Shown in pieces: positions 49,169 to 63,560 of a stretch of DNA of 64,000 bases. Origin of the DNA: Labia minor. Lineage: Eukaryota; Arthropoda; Insecta; Dermaptera; Spongiphoridae. Under the pieces are notes generated by a model that saw only the letters and a list, made by a program, of their open reading frames with translations, ran no database searches and was not told the DNA's origin. Location: NCBI GenBank assembly GCA_963082975.1, contig OY720346.1:71043267-71107266 (forward strand). The letters are read 5' to 3'. How positions within the stretch are numbered: the stretch's first letter is position 1; every line of letters begins with the position of its first letter. Both the position numbers and the translations under genes were made by a program.

Positions 49169-51740
49169 ATACCGAAAACGGAGAGTCATCATAGGATGAC
49201 CTTTCATAATTTTTACGGTAAAATTAGAAAATGAAATTTTTTGTAAATAAATAATAAATTCGATCATTTTACATCATAAAAATATTAAAAAAATATATTA
49301 TTGATATTTCTGATGAATAATTATTTTTTATGCCGAAAACCGAGGGTCATCCTAGGATGACCTTTCATAATTTTTATGGTAAAATTAAAAAAAGAAATTT
49401 TTTGTAAATAAATAATAAATTCGATCATTTTACATCATAAAAATATTAAAAAAATATATTATTGATATTTCTGATGAATAATTATTTTTTTATTCTGAAA
49501 ACGGAGGGTAATCCTACGATGTCCTTTCATAATTTTTACGGTAAAATTAAAAAATGAAATTTTTGGAAATAAATAATAAATTCGTTCATTTTACATCATA
49601 AAAATATTAAAAAAATATATTATTGATATTTCTGATGAATAATTATTTTTTTATGCCGAAAACGGAGGGTCATCCTAGGATGACCTTTCATAATTTTTAC
49701 GGTAAAACAAAAAAATGAAATTTTTTTTAAATAAATAATAAATTCGTTCATTTTACATATTAAAAATATTAAAAAAATATATTATTGATATTTCTGATGA
49801 ATAATTATTTTTTTATGCAGAAAACGGAGGGTCATCCTAGGATGACCTTTCATAATTTTTATGGTAAAATTAAAAAATGAAATTTTTTGTAAATAAATAA
49901 TGAATTCGATCATTTTACATCATAAAAATATTAAAAAAATATATTATTGATATTTCTGATGAATAATTATTTTTTTATTCTGAAAACGGAGGGTAATCCT
50001 ACGATGTCCTTTCATAATTTTTACGGTAAAATTAAAAAATGAATTTTATTTAAATAAATAATAAACAGGTTCATTTTACATCATAAAAATATTAAAAAAA
50101 TATATTATTGATATTTCTGATGAATAATTATTTTTTTATGCCGAAATCATAGGGTCATCCTAGGATGACCTTTCATAATTTTTACGGTAAAATTAGAAAA
50201 TGAAATTTTTTGTAAATAAATAATAAATTCGATCATTTTACATCATAAAAATATTAAAAAAATATATTATTGATATTTCTGATGAATAATTATTTTTTTG
50301 CCGAAAACCGAGGGTCATCCTAGGATGACCTTTCATAATTTTTACGGTAAAATTAAAAAATGAAATTTTTGGAAATAAATAATAAATTCGTTCATTTTAC
50401 ATCATAAAAATATTAAAAAAATATATTATTGATATTTCTGATGAATAATTATTTTTTTATGCCGAAAACGGAGGGTCATCCTAGGATGACCTTTCATAAT
50501 TTTTACGGTAAAACTATAAAATGAAATTTTTTTTAAATAAATAATAAATTCGTTCATTTTACATATTAAAAATATTAAAAAAATATATTATTGATATTTC
50601 TGATGAATAATTATTTTTTTATTCTGAAAACGGAGGGTAATCCTACGATGTCCTTTCATAATTTTTACGGTAAAATTAAAAAATGAATTTTATTTAAATA
50701 AATAATAAACAGGTTCATTTTACATCATAAAAATATTAAAAAAATATATTATTGATATTTCTGATGAATAATTATTTTTTTATGCCGAAATCATAGGGTC
50801 ATCCTAGGATGACCTTTCATAATTTTTACGGTAAAATTAGAAAATGAAATTTTTTGTAAATAAATAATAAATTCGTTTATTTTACATCATAAAATTATTA
50901 AAAAAATATATTATTGATATTTCTGATGAATAATTATTTTTTTATGCCGAAAACGGAGGGTCATCCTAGGATGACCTTTCATAATTTTTACGCTAAATAT
51001 AAAAAATGAAATTTTTTTAAATAGATAATAAATTCGTTCATTTTACATCATAAAAATATTAAAAAAATATATTATTGATATTTCTGATGAATAATTATTT
51101 TTTTATGCCGAAAACGGAGAGTCATCATAGGATGACCTTTCATAATTTTTACGGTAAAATTAAAAAATGAAATTTTTTTAAAATAAATAATAAATTCGTT
51201 CATTATACATATTTAAAATATTAAAAAAATATATTATTGATATTTCTATAAAAAATTATTTTTTTATGCCGAAAACGGAGGGTCATCCTAGGATGACCTT
51301 TCATAATTTTTACGCTAAATATAAAAAATGAAATTTTTTTAAATAGATAATAAATTCGTTCATTTTACATCATAAAAATATTAAAAAAATATATTATTGA
51401 TATTTCTGATGAATAATTATTTTTTTATGCCGAAAACATAGGGTCATCCTAGGATGACCTTTCATAATTTTTACGGTAAAATTAAAAAATGAAATTTTTT
51501 GTAAATAAATAATAAATTCGTTCATTTTACATCATAAAAATATTAAAAAGATATATTATTGATATTTCTGATGAATAATTATTTTTTTATGCCGAAAACG
51601 GAGGGTCAACCTACGATGACCTTTCATAATTTTTACGGTACAATTAAAAAATGAAATTTTTTGTAAATAAATAATAAATTCGATCATTTTACATCATAAA
51701 TATATTAAAAAAATATATTATTGATATTTCTGATGAATAA
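48450..51740. repeat. ~3.3-kb duplicated block, copy 1 (offset 5,585)
   Basis: This block matches 54,035-57,325. Anchors are TATGAAAACGG (deleted CCG) at 48,687/54,272, TTTTTGCCGAAAACCG at 50,300/55,885, TATTTCTATAAAAAATT at 51,245/56,830, and GGTCAACCTACG near 51,601/57,186. All four give an offset of 5,585. The match ends where TTATTTCTTTATGCC faces TTTTTTTATTCTG. Confidence 0.82.
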
Positions 51741-51917
51741 TTATTTCTTTATGCCGAAAACGGAGGGTCATCCTAGGATGACCTTTCATAATTTTTACGG
51801 TAAAACTATAAAATGAAATTTTTTTTAAATAAATAATAAATTCGTTCATTTTACATATTAAAAATATTAAAAAAATATATTATTGATATTTCTGATGATT
51901 AATTATTTTTTTATGCC

Positions 51918-52174
51918 GAAAACGGAGGGTCATCCTAGGATGACCTTTCATAATTTTTACGCTAAATATAAAAAATGAAATTTTTTTAAATAGATAATAA
52001 ATTCGTTCATTTTACATCATAAAAATATTAAAAAAATATATTATTGATATTTTTACGGTAAAATTAAAAAATGAAATTTTTGGAAATAAATAATAACTTC
52101 GTTCATTTTACATCATAAAAATATTAAAAAAATATATTATTGATATTTCTGATGAATAATTATTTTTTTATGCC
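51918..52174. repeat. Fused 257-bp interval lacking one GC box
   Basis: Distance between successive GAAA boxes is 257 bp instead of 322 for two monomers. TTGATATTT runs straight into TTACGGTAAAATT near 52,050, a 65-bp deletion removing CTGATGA, the T run and the whole GC box with its palindrome. The ends share a short T-run homology. Confidence 0.8.
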
Positions 52175-52379
52175 GAAAACGAAGGGTCATCCTAGGATGA
52201 CCTTTCATAATTTTTACGGTAAAACTATAAAATGAAATTTTTTTTAAATAAATAATAAATTCGTTCATTTTACATATTAAAAATATTAAAAAAATATATT
52301 ATTGATATTTCTGATGAATAATTATTTTTTTATGGAGAAAACGGAGGGTCATCCTAGGATGACCTTTCATAATTTTTAT

Positions 52380-54100
52380 GGTAAAATTAAAAAATGAAAT
52401 TTTTTGTAAATAAATAATAAATTCGATCATTTTACATCATGAAAATATTAAAAAAATATATTATTGATATTTCTGATGAATAATTATTTTTTTATTCTGA
52501 AAACGGAGGGTCATCCTAGGATGACCTTTCATAATTTTTACGGTAAATATAAAAAATGAAATTTTTTTTAAATAAATAATAAATTCGTTTATTTTACATA
52601 TTAAAAATTTTAAAAAAATATATTATTGATATTTCTGATGAATAATTATTTTTTTTATGCCGAAAACGGAGAATCATCCTAGGATGACCTTTCATATTTT
52701 TTACCTAAATATAAAAAATTTAATTTTTTTAAATAGATAATAAATTCGTTCATTTTACATCATAAAAATATTAAAAAAATATATTATTGATATTTCTGAT
52801 GAATAATTATGTTTTTATGCCGAAAACGGAAGGTCAGCCTACGATGACCTTTCATAATTTTTACGGTAAAATTAAAAAATGAAATTTTTTGTAAATAAAT
52901 AATAAATTCGATCATTTTACATCATGAAAATATTAAAAAAATATATTATTGATATTTCTGATGAATAATTATTTTTTTATTCTGAAAACGGAGGGTCATC
53001 CTAGGATGACCTTTCATAATTTTTACGGTAAATATAAAAAATGAAATTTTTTTAAATAGATAATAAATTCATTCATTTTACATCATAAAAATATTAAAAA
53101 AATATATTATTGATATTTCTGATGAATAATTATTTTTTTATTCTGAAAACGGAGGGTAATCCTACGATGTCCTTTCATAATTTTTACGGTAAAATTAAAA
53201 AATGAATTTTATTTAAATAAATAATAAACAGGTTCATTTTACATCATAAAAATATTAAAAAAATATATTATTGATATTTCTGATGAATAATTATTTTTTT
53301 ATGCCGAAAACATAGGGTCATCCTAGGATGACCTTTCATAATTTTTACGGTAAAATTAAAAAATGAAATTTTTTGTAAATAAATAATAAATTCGTTCATT
53401 TTACATCATAAAAATATTAAAAAAATATATTATTGATATTTCTGATGAATAATTATTTTTTTATGCCGAAAACGGAGGGTCATCCTAGGATGACCTTTCA
53501 TAATTTTTACGCTAAATATAAAAAATGAAATTTTTTTAAATAGATAATAAATTCGTTCATTTTACATCATAAAAATATTAAAAAAATATATTATTGATAT
53601 TTCTGATGAATAATTATTTTTTTATGCCGAAAACATAGGGTCATCCTAGGATGACCTTTCATAATTTTTACGGTAAAATTAAAAAATGAAATTTTTTGTA
53701 AATAAATAATAAATTCGTTCATTTTACATCATAAAAATATTAAAAAGATATATTATTGATATTTCTGATGAATAATTATTTTTTTATGCCGAAAACGGAG
53801 GGTCAACCTACGATGACCTTTCATAATTTTTACGGTACAATTAAAAAATGAAATTTTTTTTAAATAAATAATAAATTCGATCATTTTACATCATAAATAT
53901 ATTAAAAAAATATATTATTGATATTTCTGATGAATAATTATTTTTTTATTCTGAAAACGGAGGGTAATCCTACGATGTCCTTTCATAATTTTTACGGTAA
54001 ATATAAAAAATGAAATTTTTTTTAAATAAATAATAAATTCGTTCATTATACATCATAAAAATATTAAAAAAATATATTATTGATATTTCTGATGAATAAT
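52380..54100. repeat. ~1.7-kb duplicated block, copy 1 (offset 5,971)
   Basis: This block matches 58,350-60,070. Anchors are the CATGAAAATATT variant at 52,441/58,412, TTACCTAAATAT at 52,701/58,672 and GGTCAACCTACG at 53,801/59,772, all 5,971 bp apart. The different offset from the neighbouring block (5,585) means sequence of about 386 bp was gained or lost between the two blocks. Confidence 0.8.
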
Positions 54101-57100
54101 TATTTTTTTATGCCGAAAACGGAGGGTCATCCTAGGATGACCTTTCATAATTTTTACGGTAAAACAAAAAAATGAAATTTTTTTTAAATAAATAATAAAT
54201 TCGTTCATTTTACATATTAAAAATATTAAAAAAATATATTATTGATATTTCTGATGAATAATTATTTTTTTATGAAAACGGAGGGTAATCCTACGATGTC
54301 CTTTCATAATTTTTACGGTAAAATTAAAAAATGAAATTTTTGGAAATAAATAATAAATTCGTTCATTTTACATCATAAAAATATTAAAAAAATATATTAT
54401 TGATATTTCTGATGAATAATTATTTTTTTATGCCGAAAACGGAGGGTCATCCTAGGATGACCTTTCATAATTTTTACGGTAAAACAAAAAAATGAAATTT
54501 TTTTTAAATAAATAATAAATTCGTTCATTTTACATATTAAAAATATTAAAAAAATATATTATTGATATTTCTGATGAATAATTATTTTTTTATGCAGAAA
54601 ACGGAGGGTCATCCTAGGATGACCTTTCATAATTTTTATGGTAAAATTAAAAAATGAAATTTTTTGTAAATAAATAATGAATTCGATCATTTTACATCAT
54701 AAAAATATTAAAAAAATATATTATTGATATTTCTGATGAATAATTATTTTTTTATACCGAAAACGGAGAGTCATCATAGGATGACCTTTCATAATTTTTA
54801 CGGTAAAATTAGAAAATGAAATTTTTTGTAAATAAATAATAAATTCGATCATTTTACATCATAAAAATATTAAAAAAATATATTATTGATATTTCTGATG
54901 AATAATTATTTTTTATGCCGAAAACCGAGGGTCATCCTAGGATGACCTTTCATAATTTTTATGGTAAAATTAAAAAAAGAAATTTTTTGTAAATAAATAA
55001 TAAATTCGATCATTTTACATCATAAAAATATTAAAAAAATATATTATTGATATTTCTGATGAATAATTATTTTTTTATTCTGAAAACGGAGGGTAATCCT
55101 ACGATGTCCTTTCATAATTTTTACGGTAAAATTAAAAAATGAAATTTTTGGAAATAAATAATAAATTCGTTCATTTTACATCATAAAAATATTAAAAAAA
55201 TATATTATTGATATTTCTGATGAATAATTATTTTTTTATGCCGAAAACGGAGGGTCATCCTAGGATGACCTTTCATAATTTTTACGGTAAAACAAAAAAA
55301 TGAAATTTTTTTTAAATAAATAATAAATTCGTTCATTTTACATATTAAAAATATTAAAAAAATATATTATTGATATTTCTGATGAATAATTATTTTTTTA
55401 TGCAGAAAACGGAGGGTCATCCTAGGATGACCTTTCATAATTTTTATGGTAAAATTAAAAAATGAAATTTTTTGTAAATAAATAATGAATTCGATCATTT
55501 TACATCATAAAAATATTAAAAAAATATATTATTGATATTTCTGATGAATAATTATTTTTTTATTCTGAAAACGGAGGGTAATCCTACGATGTCCTTTCAT
55601 AATTTTTACGGTAAAATTAAAAAATGAATTTTATTTAAATAAATAATAAACAGGTTCATTTTACATCATAAAAATATTAAAAAAATATATTATTGATATT
55701 TCTGATGAATAATTATTTTTTTATGCCGAAATCATAGGGTCATCCTAGGATGACCTTTCATAATTTTTACGGTAAAATTAGAAAATGAAATTTTTTGTAA
55801 ATAAATAATAAATTCGATCATTTTACATCATAAAAATATTAAAAAAATATATTATTGATATTTCTGATGAATAATTATTTTTTTGCCGAAAACCGAGGGT
55901 CATCCTAGGATGACCTTTCATAATTTTTACGGTAAAATTAAAAAATGAAATTTTTGGAAATAAATAATAAATTCGTTCATTTTACATCATAAAAATATTA
56001 AAAAAATATATTATTGATATTTCTGATGAATAATTATTTTTTTATGCCGAAAACGGAGGGTCATCCTAGGATGACCTTTCATAATTTTTACGGTAAAACT
56101 ATAAAATGAAATTTTTTTTAAATAAATAATAAATTCGTTCATTTTACATATTAAAAATATTAAAAAAATATATTATTGATATTTCTGATGAATAATTATT
56201 TTTTTATTCTGAAAACGGAGGGTAATCCTACGATGTCCTTTCATAATTTTTACGGTAAAATTAAAAAATGAATTTTATTTAAATAAATAATAAACAGGTT
56301 CATTTTACATCATAAAAATATTAAAAAAATATATTATTGATATTTCTGATGAATAATTATTTTTTTATGCCGAAATCATAGGGTCATCCTAGGATGACCT
56401 TTCATAATTTTTACGGTAAAATTAGAAAATGAAATTTTTTGTAAATAAATAATAAATTCGTTTATTTTACATCATAAAATTATTAAAAAAATATATTATT
56501 GATATTTCTGATGAATAATTATTTTTTTATGCCGAAAACGGAGGGTCATCCTAGGATGACCTTTCATAATTTTTACGCTAAATATAAAAAATGAAATTTT
56601 TTTAAATAGATAATAAATTCGTTCATTTTACATCATAAAAATATTAAAAAAATATATTATTGATATTTCTGATGAATAATTATTTTTTTATGCCGAAAAC
56701 GGAGAGTCATCATAGGATGACCTTTCATAATTTTTACGGTAAAATTAAAAAATGAAATTTTTTTTAAATAAATAATAAATTCGTTCATTATACATATTTA
56801 AAATATTAAAAAAATATATTATTGATATTTCTATAAAAAATTATTTTTTTATGCCGAAAACGGAGGGTCATCCTAGGATGACCTTTCATAATTTTTACGC
56901 TAAATATAAAAAATGAAATTTTTTTAAATAGATAATAAATTCGTTCATTTTACATCATAAAAATATTAAAAAAATATATTATTGATATTTCTGATGAATA
57001 ATTATTTTTTTATGCCGAAAACATAGGGTCATCCTAGGATGACCTTTCATAATTTTTACGGTAAAATTAAAAAATGAAATTTTTTGTAAATAAATAATAA

Positions 57101-57325
57101 ATTCGTTCATTTTACATCATAAAAATATTAAAAAGATATATTATTGATATTTCTGATGAATAATTATTTTTTTATGCCGAAAACGGAGGGTCAACCTACG
57201 ATGACCTTTCATAATTTTTACGGTACAATTAAAAAATGAAATTTTTTGTAAATAAATAATAAATTCGATCATTTTACATCATAAATATATTAAAAAAATA
57301 TATTATTGATATTTCTGATGAATAA
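54035..57325. repeat. ~3.3-kb duplicated block, copy 2 (offset 5,585)
   Basis: Partner of 48,450-51,740, with no length change between the four anchors, so this is one of the youngest duplications in the window. Confidence 0.82.
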
Positions 57326-57510
57326 TTATTTTTTTATTCTGAAAACGGAGGGTAATCCTACGATGTCCTTTCATAATTTTTACGGTAAATATAAAAAATG
57401 AATTTTTTTTTAAATAAATAATAAATTCGTTCATTATACATCATAAAAATATTAAAAAAATATATTATTGATATTTCTGATGAATAATTATTTTTTTATG
57501 CCGAAAACGG

Positions 57511-60500
57511 AGAGTCATCATAGGATGACCTTTCATAATTTTTACGGTAAAATTAAAAAATGAAATTTTTTTTAAATAAATAATAAATTCGTTCATTATA
57601 CATATTTAAAATATTAAAAAAATATATTATTGATATTTCTGATGAATAATTATTTTTTTATTCTGAAAACGGAGGGTAATCCTACGATGTCCTTTCATAA
57701 TTTTTACGGTAAAATTAAAAAATGAAATTTTTGGAAATAAATAATAAATTCGTTCATTTTACATCATAAAAATATTAAAAAAATATATTATTGATATTTC
57801 TGATGAATAATTATTTTTTTATGCCGAAAACGGAGGGTCATCCTAGGATGACCTTTCATAATTTTTACGGTAAAACAAAAAAATGAAATTTTTTTTAAAT
57901 AAATAATAAATTCGTTCATTTTACATATTAAAAATATTAAAAAAATATATTATTGATATTTCTGATGAATAATTATTTTTTTATGAAAACGGAGGGTAAT
58001 CCTACGATGTCCTTTCATAATTTTTACGGTAAAATTAAAAAATGAAATTTTTGGAAATAAATAATAAATTCGTTCATTTTACATCATAAAAATATTAAAA
58101 AAATATATTATTGATATTTCTGATGAATAATTATTTTTTTATGCCGAAAACGGAGGGTCATCCTAGGATGACCTTTCATAATTTTTACGGTAAAACAAAA
58201 AAATGAAATTTTTTTTAAATAAATAATAAATTCGTTCATTTTACATATTAAAAATATTAAAAAAATATATTATTGATATTTCTGATGAATAATTATTTTT
58301 TTATGCAGAAAACGGAGGGTCATCCTAGGATGACCTTTCATAATTTTTATGGTAAAATTAAAAAATGAAATTTTTTGTAAATAAATAATGAATTCGATCA
58401 TTTTACATCATGAAAATATTAAAAAAATATATTATTGATATTTCTGATGAATAATTATTTTTTTATTCTGAAAACGGAGGGTCATCCTAGGATGACCTTT
58501 CATAATTTTTACGGTAAATATAAAAAATGAAATTTTTTTTAAATAAATAATAAATTCGTTTATTTTACATATTAAAAATTTTAAAAAAATATATTATTGA
58601 TATTTCTGATGAATAATTATTTTTTTTATGCCGAAAACGGAGAATCATCCTAGGATGACCTTTCATATTTTTTACCTAAATATAAAAAATTTAATTTTTT
58701 TAAATAGATAATAAATTCGTTCATTTTACATCATAAAAATATTAAAAAAATATATTATTGATATTTCTGATGAATAATTATTTTTTTATGCAGAAAACGG
58801 AGGGTCATCCTACGATGACCTTTCATAATTTTTACGGTAAAATTAAAAAATGAAATTTTTTTTGAATAAATAATAAATTCGATCATTTTACATCATAAAA
58901 ATATTAAAAAAATATATTATTGATATTTCTGATGAATAATTATTTTTTTATGCCGAAAACGGAGGGTCATCCTAGGATGACCTTTCATAATTTTTACGCT
59001 AAATATAAAAAATGAAATTTTTTTAAATAGATAATAAATTCATTCATTTTACATCATAAAAATATTAAAAAAATATATTATTGATATTTCTGATGAATAA
59101 TTATTTTTTTATTCTGAAAACGGAGGGTAATCCTACGATGTCCTTTCATAATTTTTACGGTAAAATTAAAAAATGAATTTTATTTAAATAAATAATAAAC
59201 AGGTTCATTTTACATCATAAAAATATTAAAAAAATATATTATTGATATTTCTGATGAATAATTATTTTTTTATGCCGAAAACATAGGGTCATCCTAGGAT
59301 GACCTTTCATAATTTTTACGGTAAAATTAAAAAATGAAATTTTTTGTAAATAAATAATAAATTCGTTCATTTTACATCATAAAAATATTAAAAAAATATA
59401 TTATTGATATTTCTGATGAATAATTATTTTTTTATGCCGAAAACGGAGGGTCATCCTAGGATGACCTTTCATAATTTTTACGCTAAATATAAAAAATGAA
59501 ATTTTTTTAAATAGATAATAAATTCGTTCATTTTACATCATAAAAATATTAAAAAAATATATTATTGATATTTCTGATGAATAATTATTTTTTTATGCCG
59601 AAAACATAGGGTCATCCTAGGATGACCTTTCATAATTTTTACGGTAAAATTAAAAAATGAAATTTTTTGTAAATAAATAATAAATTCGTTCATTTTACAT
59701 CATAAAAATATTAAAAAGATATATTATTGATATTTCTGATGAATAATTATTTTTTTATGCCGAAAACGGAGGGTCAACCTACGATGACCTTTCATAATTT
59801 TTACGGTACAATTAAAAAATGAAATTTTTTTTAAATAAATAATAAATTCGATCATTTTACATCATAAATATATTAAAAAAATATATTATTGATATTTCTG
59901 ATGAATAATTATTTTTTTATTCTGAAAACGGAGGGTAATCCTACGATGTCCTTTCATAATTTTTACGGTAAATATAAAAAATGAAATTTTTTTTAAATAA
60001 ATAATAAATTCGTTCATTATACATCATAAAAATATTAAAAAAATATATTATTGATATTTCTGATGAATAATTATTTTTTTATGTATGCCGAAAACGGAGA
60101 GTCATCATAGGATGACCTTTCATAATTTTTACGGTAAAATTAAAAAATGAAATTTTTTTTAAATAAATAATAAATTCGTTCATTATACATATTTAAAATA
60201 TTAAAAAAATATATTATTGATATTTCTGATGAATAATTATTTTTTTATTCTGAAAACGGAGGGTAATCCTACGATGTCCTTTCATAATTTTTACGGTAAA
60301 ATTAAAAAATGAAATTTTTGGAAATAAATAATAAATTCGTTCATTTTACATCATAAAATATTAAAAAAATATATTATTGATATTTCTGATGAATAATTAT
60401 TTTTTTATGCCGAAAACGGAGGGTCATCCTAGGATGACCTTTCATAATTTTTACGGTAAAACAAAAAAATGAAATTTTTTTTAAATAAATAATAAATTCG

Positions 60501-63500
60501 TTCATTTTACATATTAAAAATATTAAAAAAATATATTATTGATATTTCTGATGAATAATTATTTTTTTATGAAAACGGAGGGTAATCCTACGATGTCCTT
60601 TCATAATTTTTACGGTAAAATTAAAAAATGAAATTTTTGGAAATAAATAATAAATTCGTTCATTTTACATCATAAAAATATTAAAAAAATATATTATTGA
60701 TATTTCTGATGAATAATTATTTTTTTATGCCGAAAACGGAGGGTCATCCTAGGATGACCTTTCATAATTTTTACGGTAAAACAAAAAAATGAAATTTTTT
60801 TTAAATAAATAATAAATTCGTTCATTTTACATATTAAAAATATTAAAAAAATATATTATTGATATTTCTGATGAATAATTATTTTTTTATGCAGAAAACG
60901 GAGGGTCATCCTAGGATGACCTTTCATAATTTTTATGGTAAATTAAAAAATGAAATTTTTTGTAAATAAATAATGAATTCGATCATTTTACATCATAAAA
61001 ATATTAAAAAAATATATTATTGATATTTCTGATGAATAATTATTTTTTTATACCGAAAACGGAGAGTCATCATAGGATGACCTTTCATAATTTTTACGGT
61101 AAAATTAGAAAATGAAATTTTTGTAAATAAATAATAAATTCGATCATTTTACATCATAAAAATATTAAAAAATATATTATTGATATTTCTGATGAATAAT
61201 TATTTTTTATGCCGAAAACCGAGGGTCATCCTAGGATGACCTTTCATAATTTTATGGTAAAATTAAAAAAAGAAATTTTTTGTAAATAAATAATAAATTC
61301 GATCATTTTACATCATAAAAATATTAAAAAAATATATTATTGATATTTCTGATGAATAATTATTTTTTTATTCTGAAAACGGAGGGTAATCCTACGATGT
61401 CCTTTCATAATTTTTACGGTAAAATTAAAAAATGAAATTTTTGGAAATAAATAATAAATTCGTTCATTTTACATCATAAAAATATTAAAAAAATATATTA
61501 TTGATATTTCTGATGAATAATTATTTTTTTATGCCGAAAACGGAGGGTCATCCTAGGATGACCTTTCATAATTTTTTACGGTAAAACAAAAAATGAAATT
61601 TTTTTTAAATAAATAATAAATTCGTTCATTTTACATATTAAAAATATTAAAAAAATATATTATTGATATTTCTGATGAATAATTATTTTTTTATGCAGAA
61701 AACGGAGGGTCATCCTAGGATGACCTTTCATAATTTTTATGGTAAAATTAAAAAATGAAATTTTTTGTAAATAAATAATGAATTCGATCATTTTACATCA
61801 TAAAAATATTAAAAAATATATTATTGATATTTCTGATGAATAATTATTTTTTTATTCTGAAAACGGAGGGTAATCCTACGATGTCCTTTCATAATTTTTA
61901 CGGTAAAATTAAAAAATGAAATTTTTGGAAATAAATAATAAATTCGTTCATTTTACATCATAAAAATATTAAAAAAATATATTATTGATATTTCTGATGA
62001 ATAATTATTTTTTTATGCCGAAAACGGAGGGTCATCCTAGGATGACCTTTCATAATTTTTACGGTAAAACAAAAAAATGAAATTTTTTTTAAATAAATAA
62101 TAAATTCGTTCATTTTACATATTAAAAATATTAAAAAAATATATTATTGATATTTCTGATGAATAATTATTTTTTTATGCAGAAAACGGAGGGTCATCCT
62201 AGGATGACCTTTCATAATTTTTACGGTAAAATTAAAAAATGAAATTTTTTGTAAATAAATAATAAATTCGTTCATTTTACATCATAAAAATATTAAAAAG
62301 ATATATTATTGATATTTCTGATGAATAATTATTTTTTTATGCCGAAAACGGAGGGTCAACCTACGATGACCTTTCATAATTTTTAAAGTACAATTAAAAA
62401 ATGAAATTTTTTTTAAATAAATAATAAATTCGATCATTTTACATCATAAATATATTAAAAAAATATATTATTGATATTTCTGATGAATAATTATTTTTTT
62501 ATTCTGAAAACGGAGGGTAATCCTACGATGTCCTTTCATAATTTTTACGGTAAATATAAAAAATGAAATTTTTTTTAAATAAATAATAAATTCGTTCATT
62601 ATACATCATAAAAATATTAAAAAAATATATTATTGATATTTCTGATGAATAATTATTTTTTTATGCCGAAAACGGAGAGTCATCATAGGATGACCTTTCA
62701 TAATTTTTACGGTAAAATTAAAAAATGAAATTTTTTTTAAATAAATAATAAATTCGTTCATTATACATATTTAAAATATTAAAAAAATATATTATTGATA
62801 TTTCTGATGAATAATTATTTTTTTATTCTGAAAACGGAGGGTAATCCTACGATGTCCTTTCATAATTTTTACGGTAAAATTAAAAAATGAAATTTTTGGA
62901 AATAAATAATAAATTCGTTCATTTTACATCATAAAAATATTAAAAAAATATATTATTGATATTTCTGATGAATAATTATTTTTTTATGCCGAAAACGGAG
63001 GGTCATCCTAGGATGACCTTTCATAATTTTTACGGTAAAACAAAAAAATGAAATTTTTTTTAAATAAATAATAAATTCGTTCATTTTACATATTAAAAAT
63101 ATTAAAAAAATATATTATTGATATTTCTGATGAATAATTATTTTTTTATGAAAACGGAGGGTAATCCTACGATGTCCTTTCATAATTTTTACGGTAAAAT
63201 TAAAAAAATGAAATTTTTGGAAATAAATAATAAATTCGTTCATTTTACATCATAAAAATATTAAAAAAATATATTATTGATATTTCTGATGAATAATTAT
63301 TTTTTTATGCCGAAAACGGAGGGTCATCCTAGGATGACCTTTCATAATTTTTACGGTAAAACAAAAAAATGAAATTTTTTTTAAATAAATAATAAATTCG
63401 TTCATTTTACATATTAAAAATATTAAAAAAATATATTATTGATATTTCTGATGAATAATTATTTTTTTATGCAGAAAACGGAGGGTCATCCTAGGATGAC

Positions 63501-63560
63501 CTTTCATAATTTTTATGGTAAAATTAAAAAATGAAATTTTTTGTAAATAAATAATGAATT
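57511..63560. repeat. ~2.58-kb period, mosaic higher-order repeat
   Basis: GAGAGTCATCATAGG recurs at 57,511, 60,098 and 62,676, and TATGAAAACGG at 57,983, 60,569 and 63,148 (spacing 2,586 and 2,579), about 16 monomers. The first 0.9 kb of each unit matches in all three. The middle of the first unit (58.4-59.65 kb) differs from that of the second, which resembles 54.7-55.6 kb, while the unit ends match again. This is a mosaic rather than a simple tandem unit. Confidence 0.72.
58350..60070. repeat. ~1.7-kb duplicated block, copy 2 (offset 5,971)
   Basis: Partner of 52,380-54,100. It ends near a private ATGTATGCCG at 60,081, a 4-base ATGT addition not seen elsewhere in the window. Confidence 0.8.
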
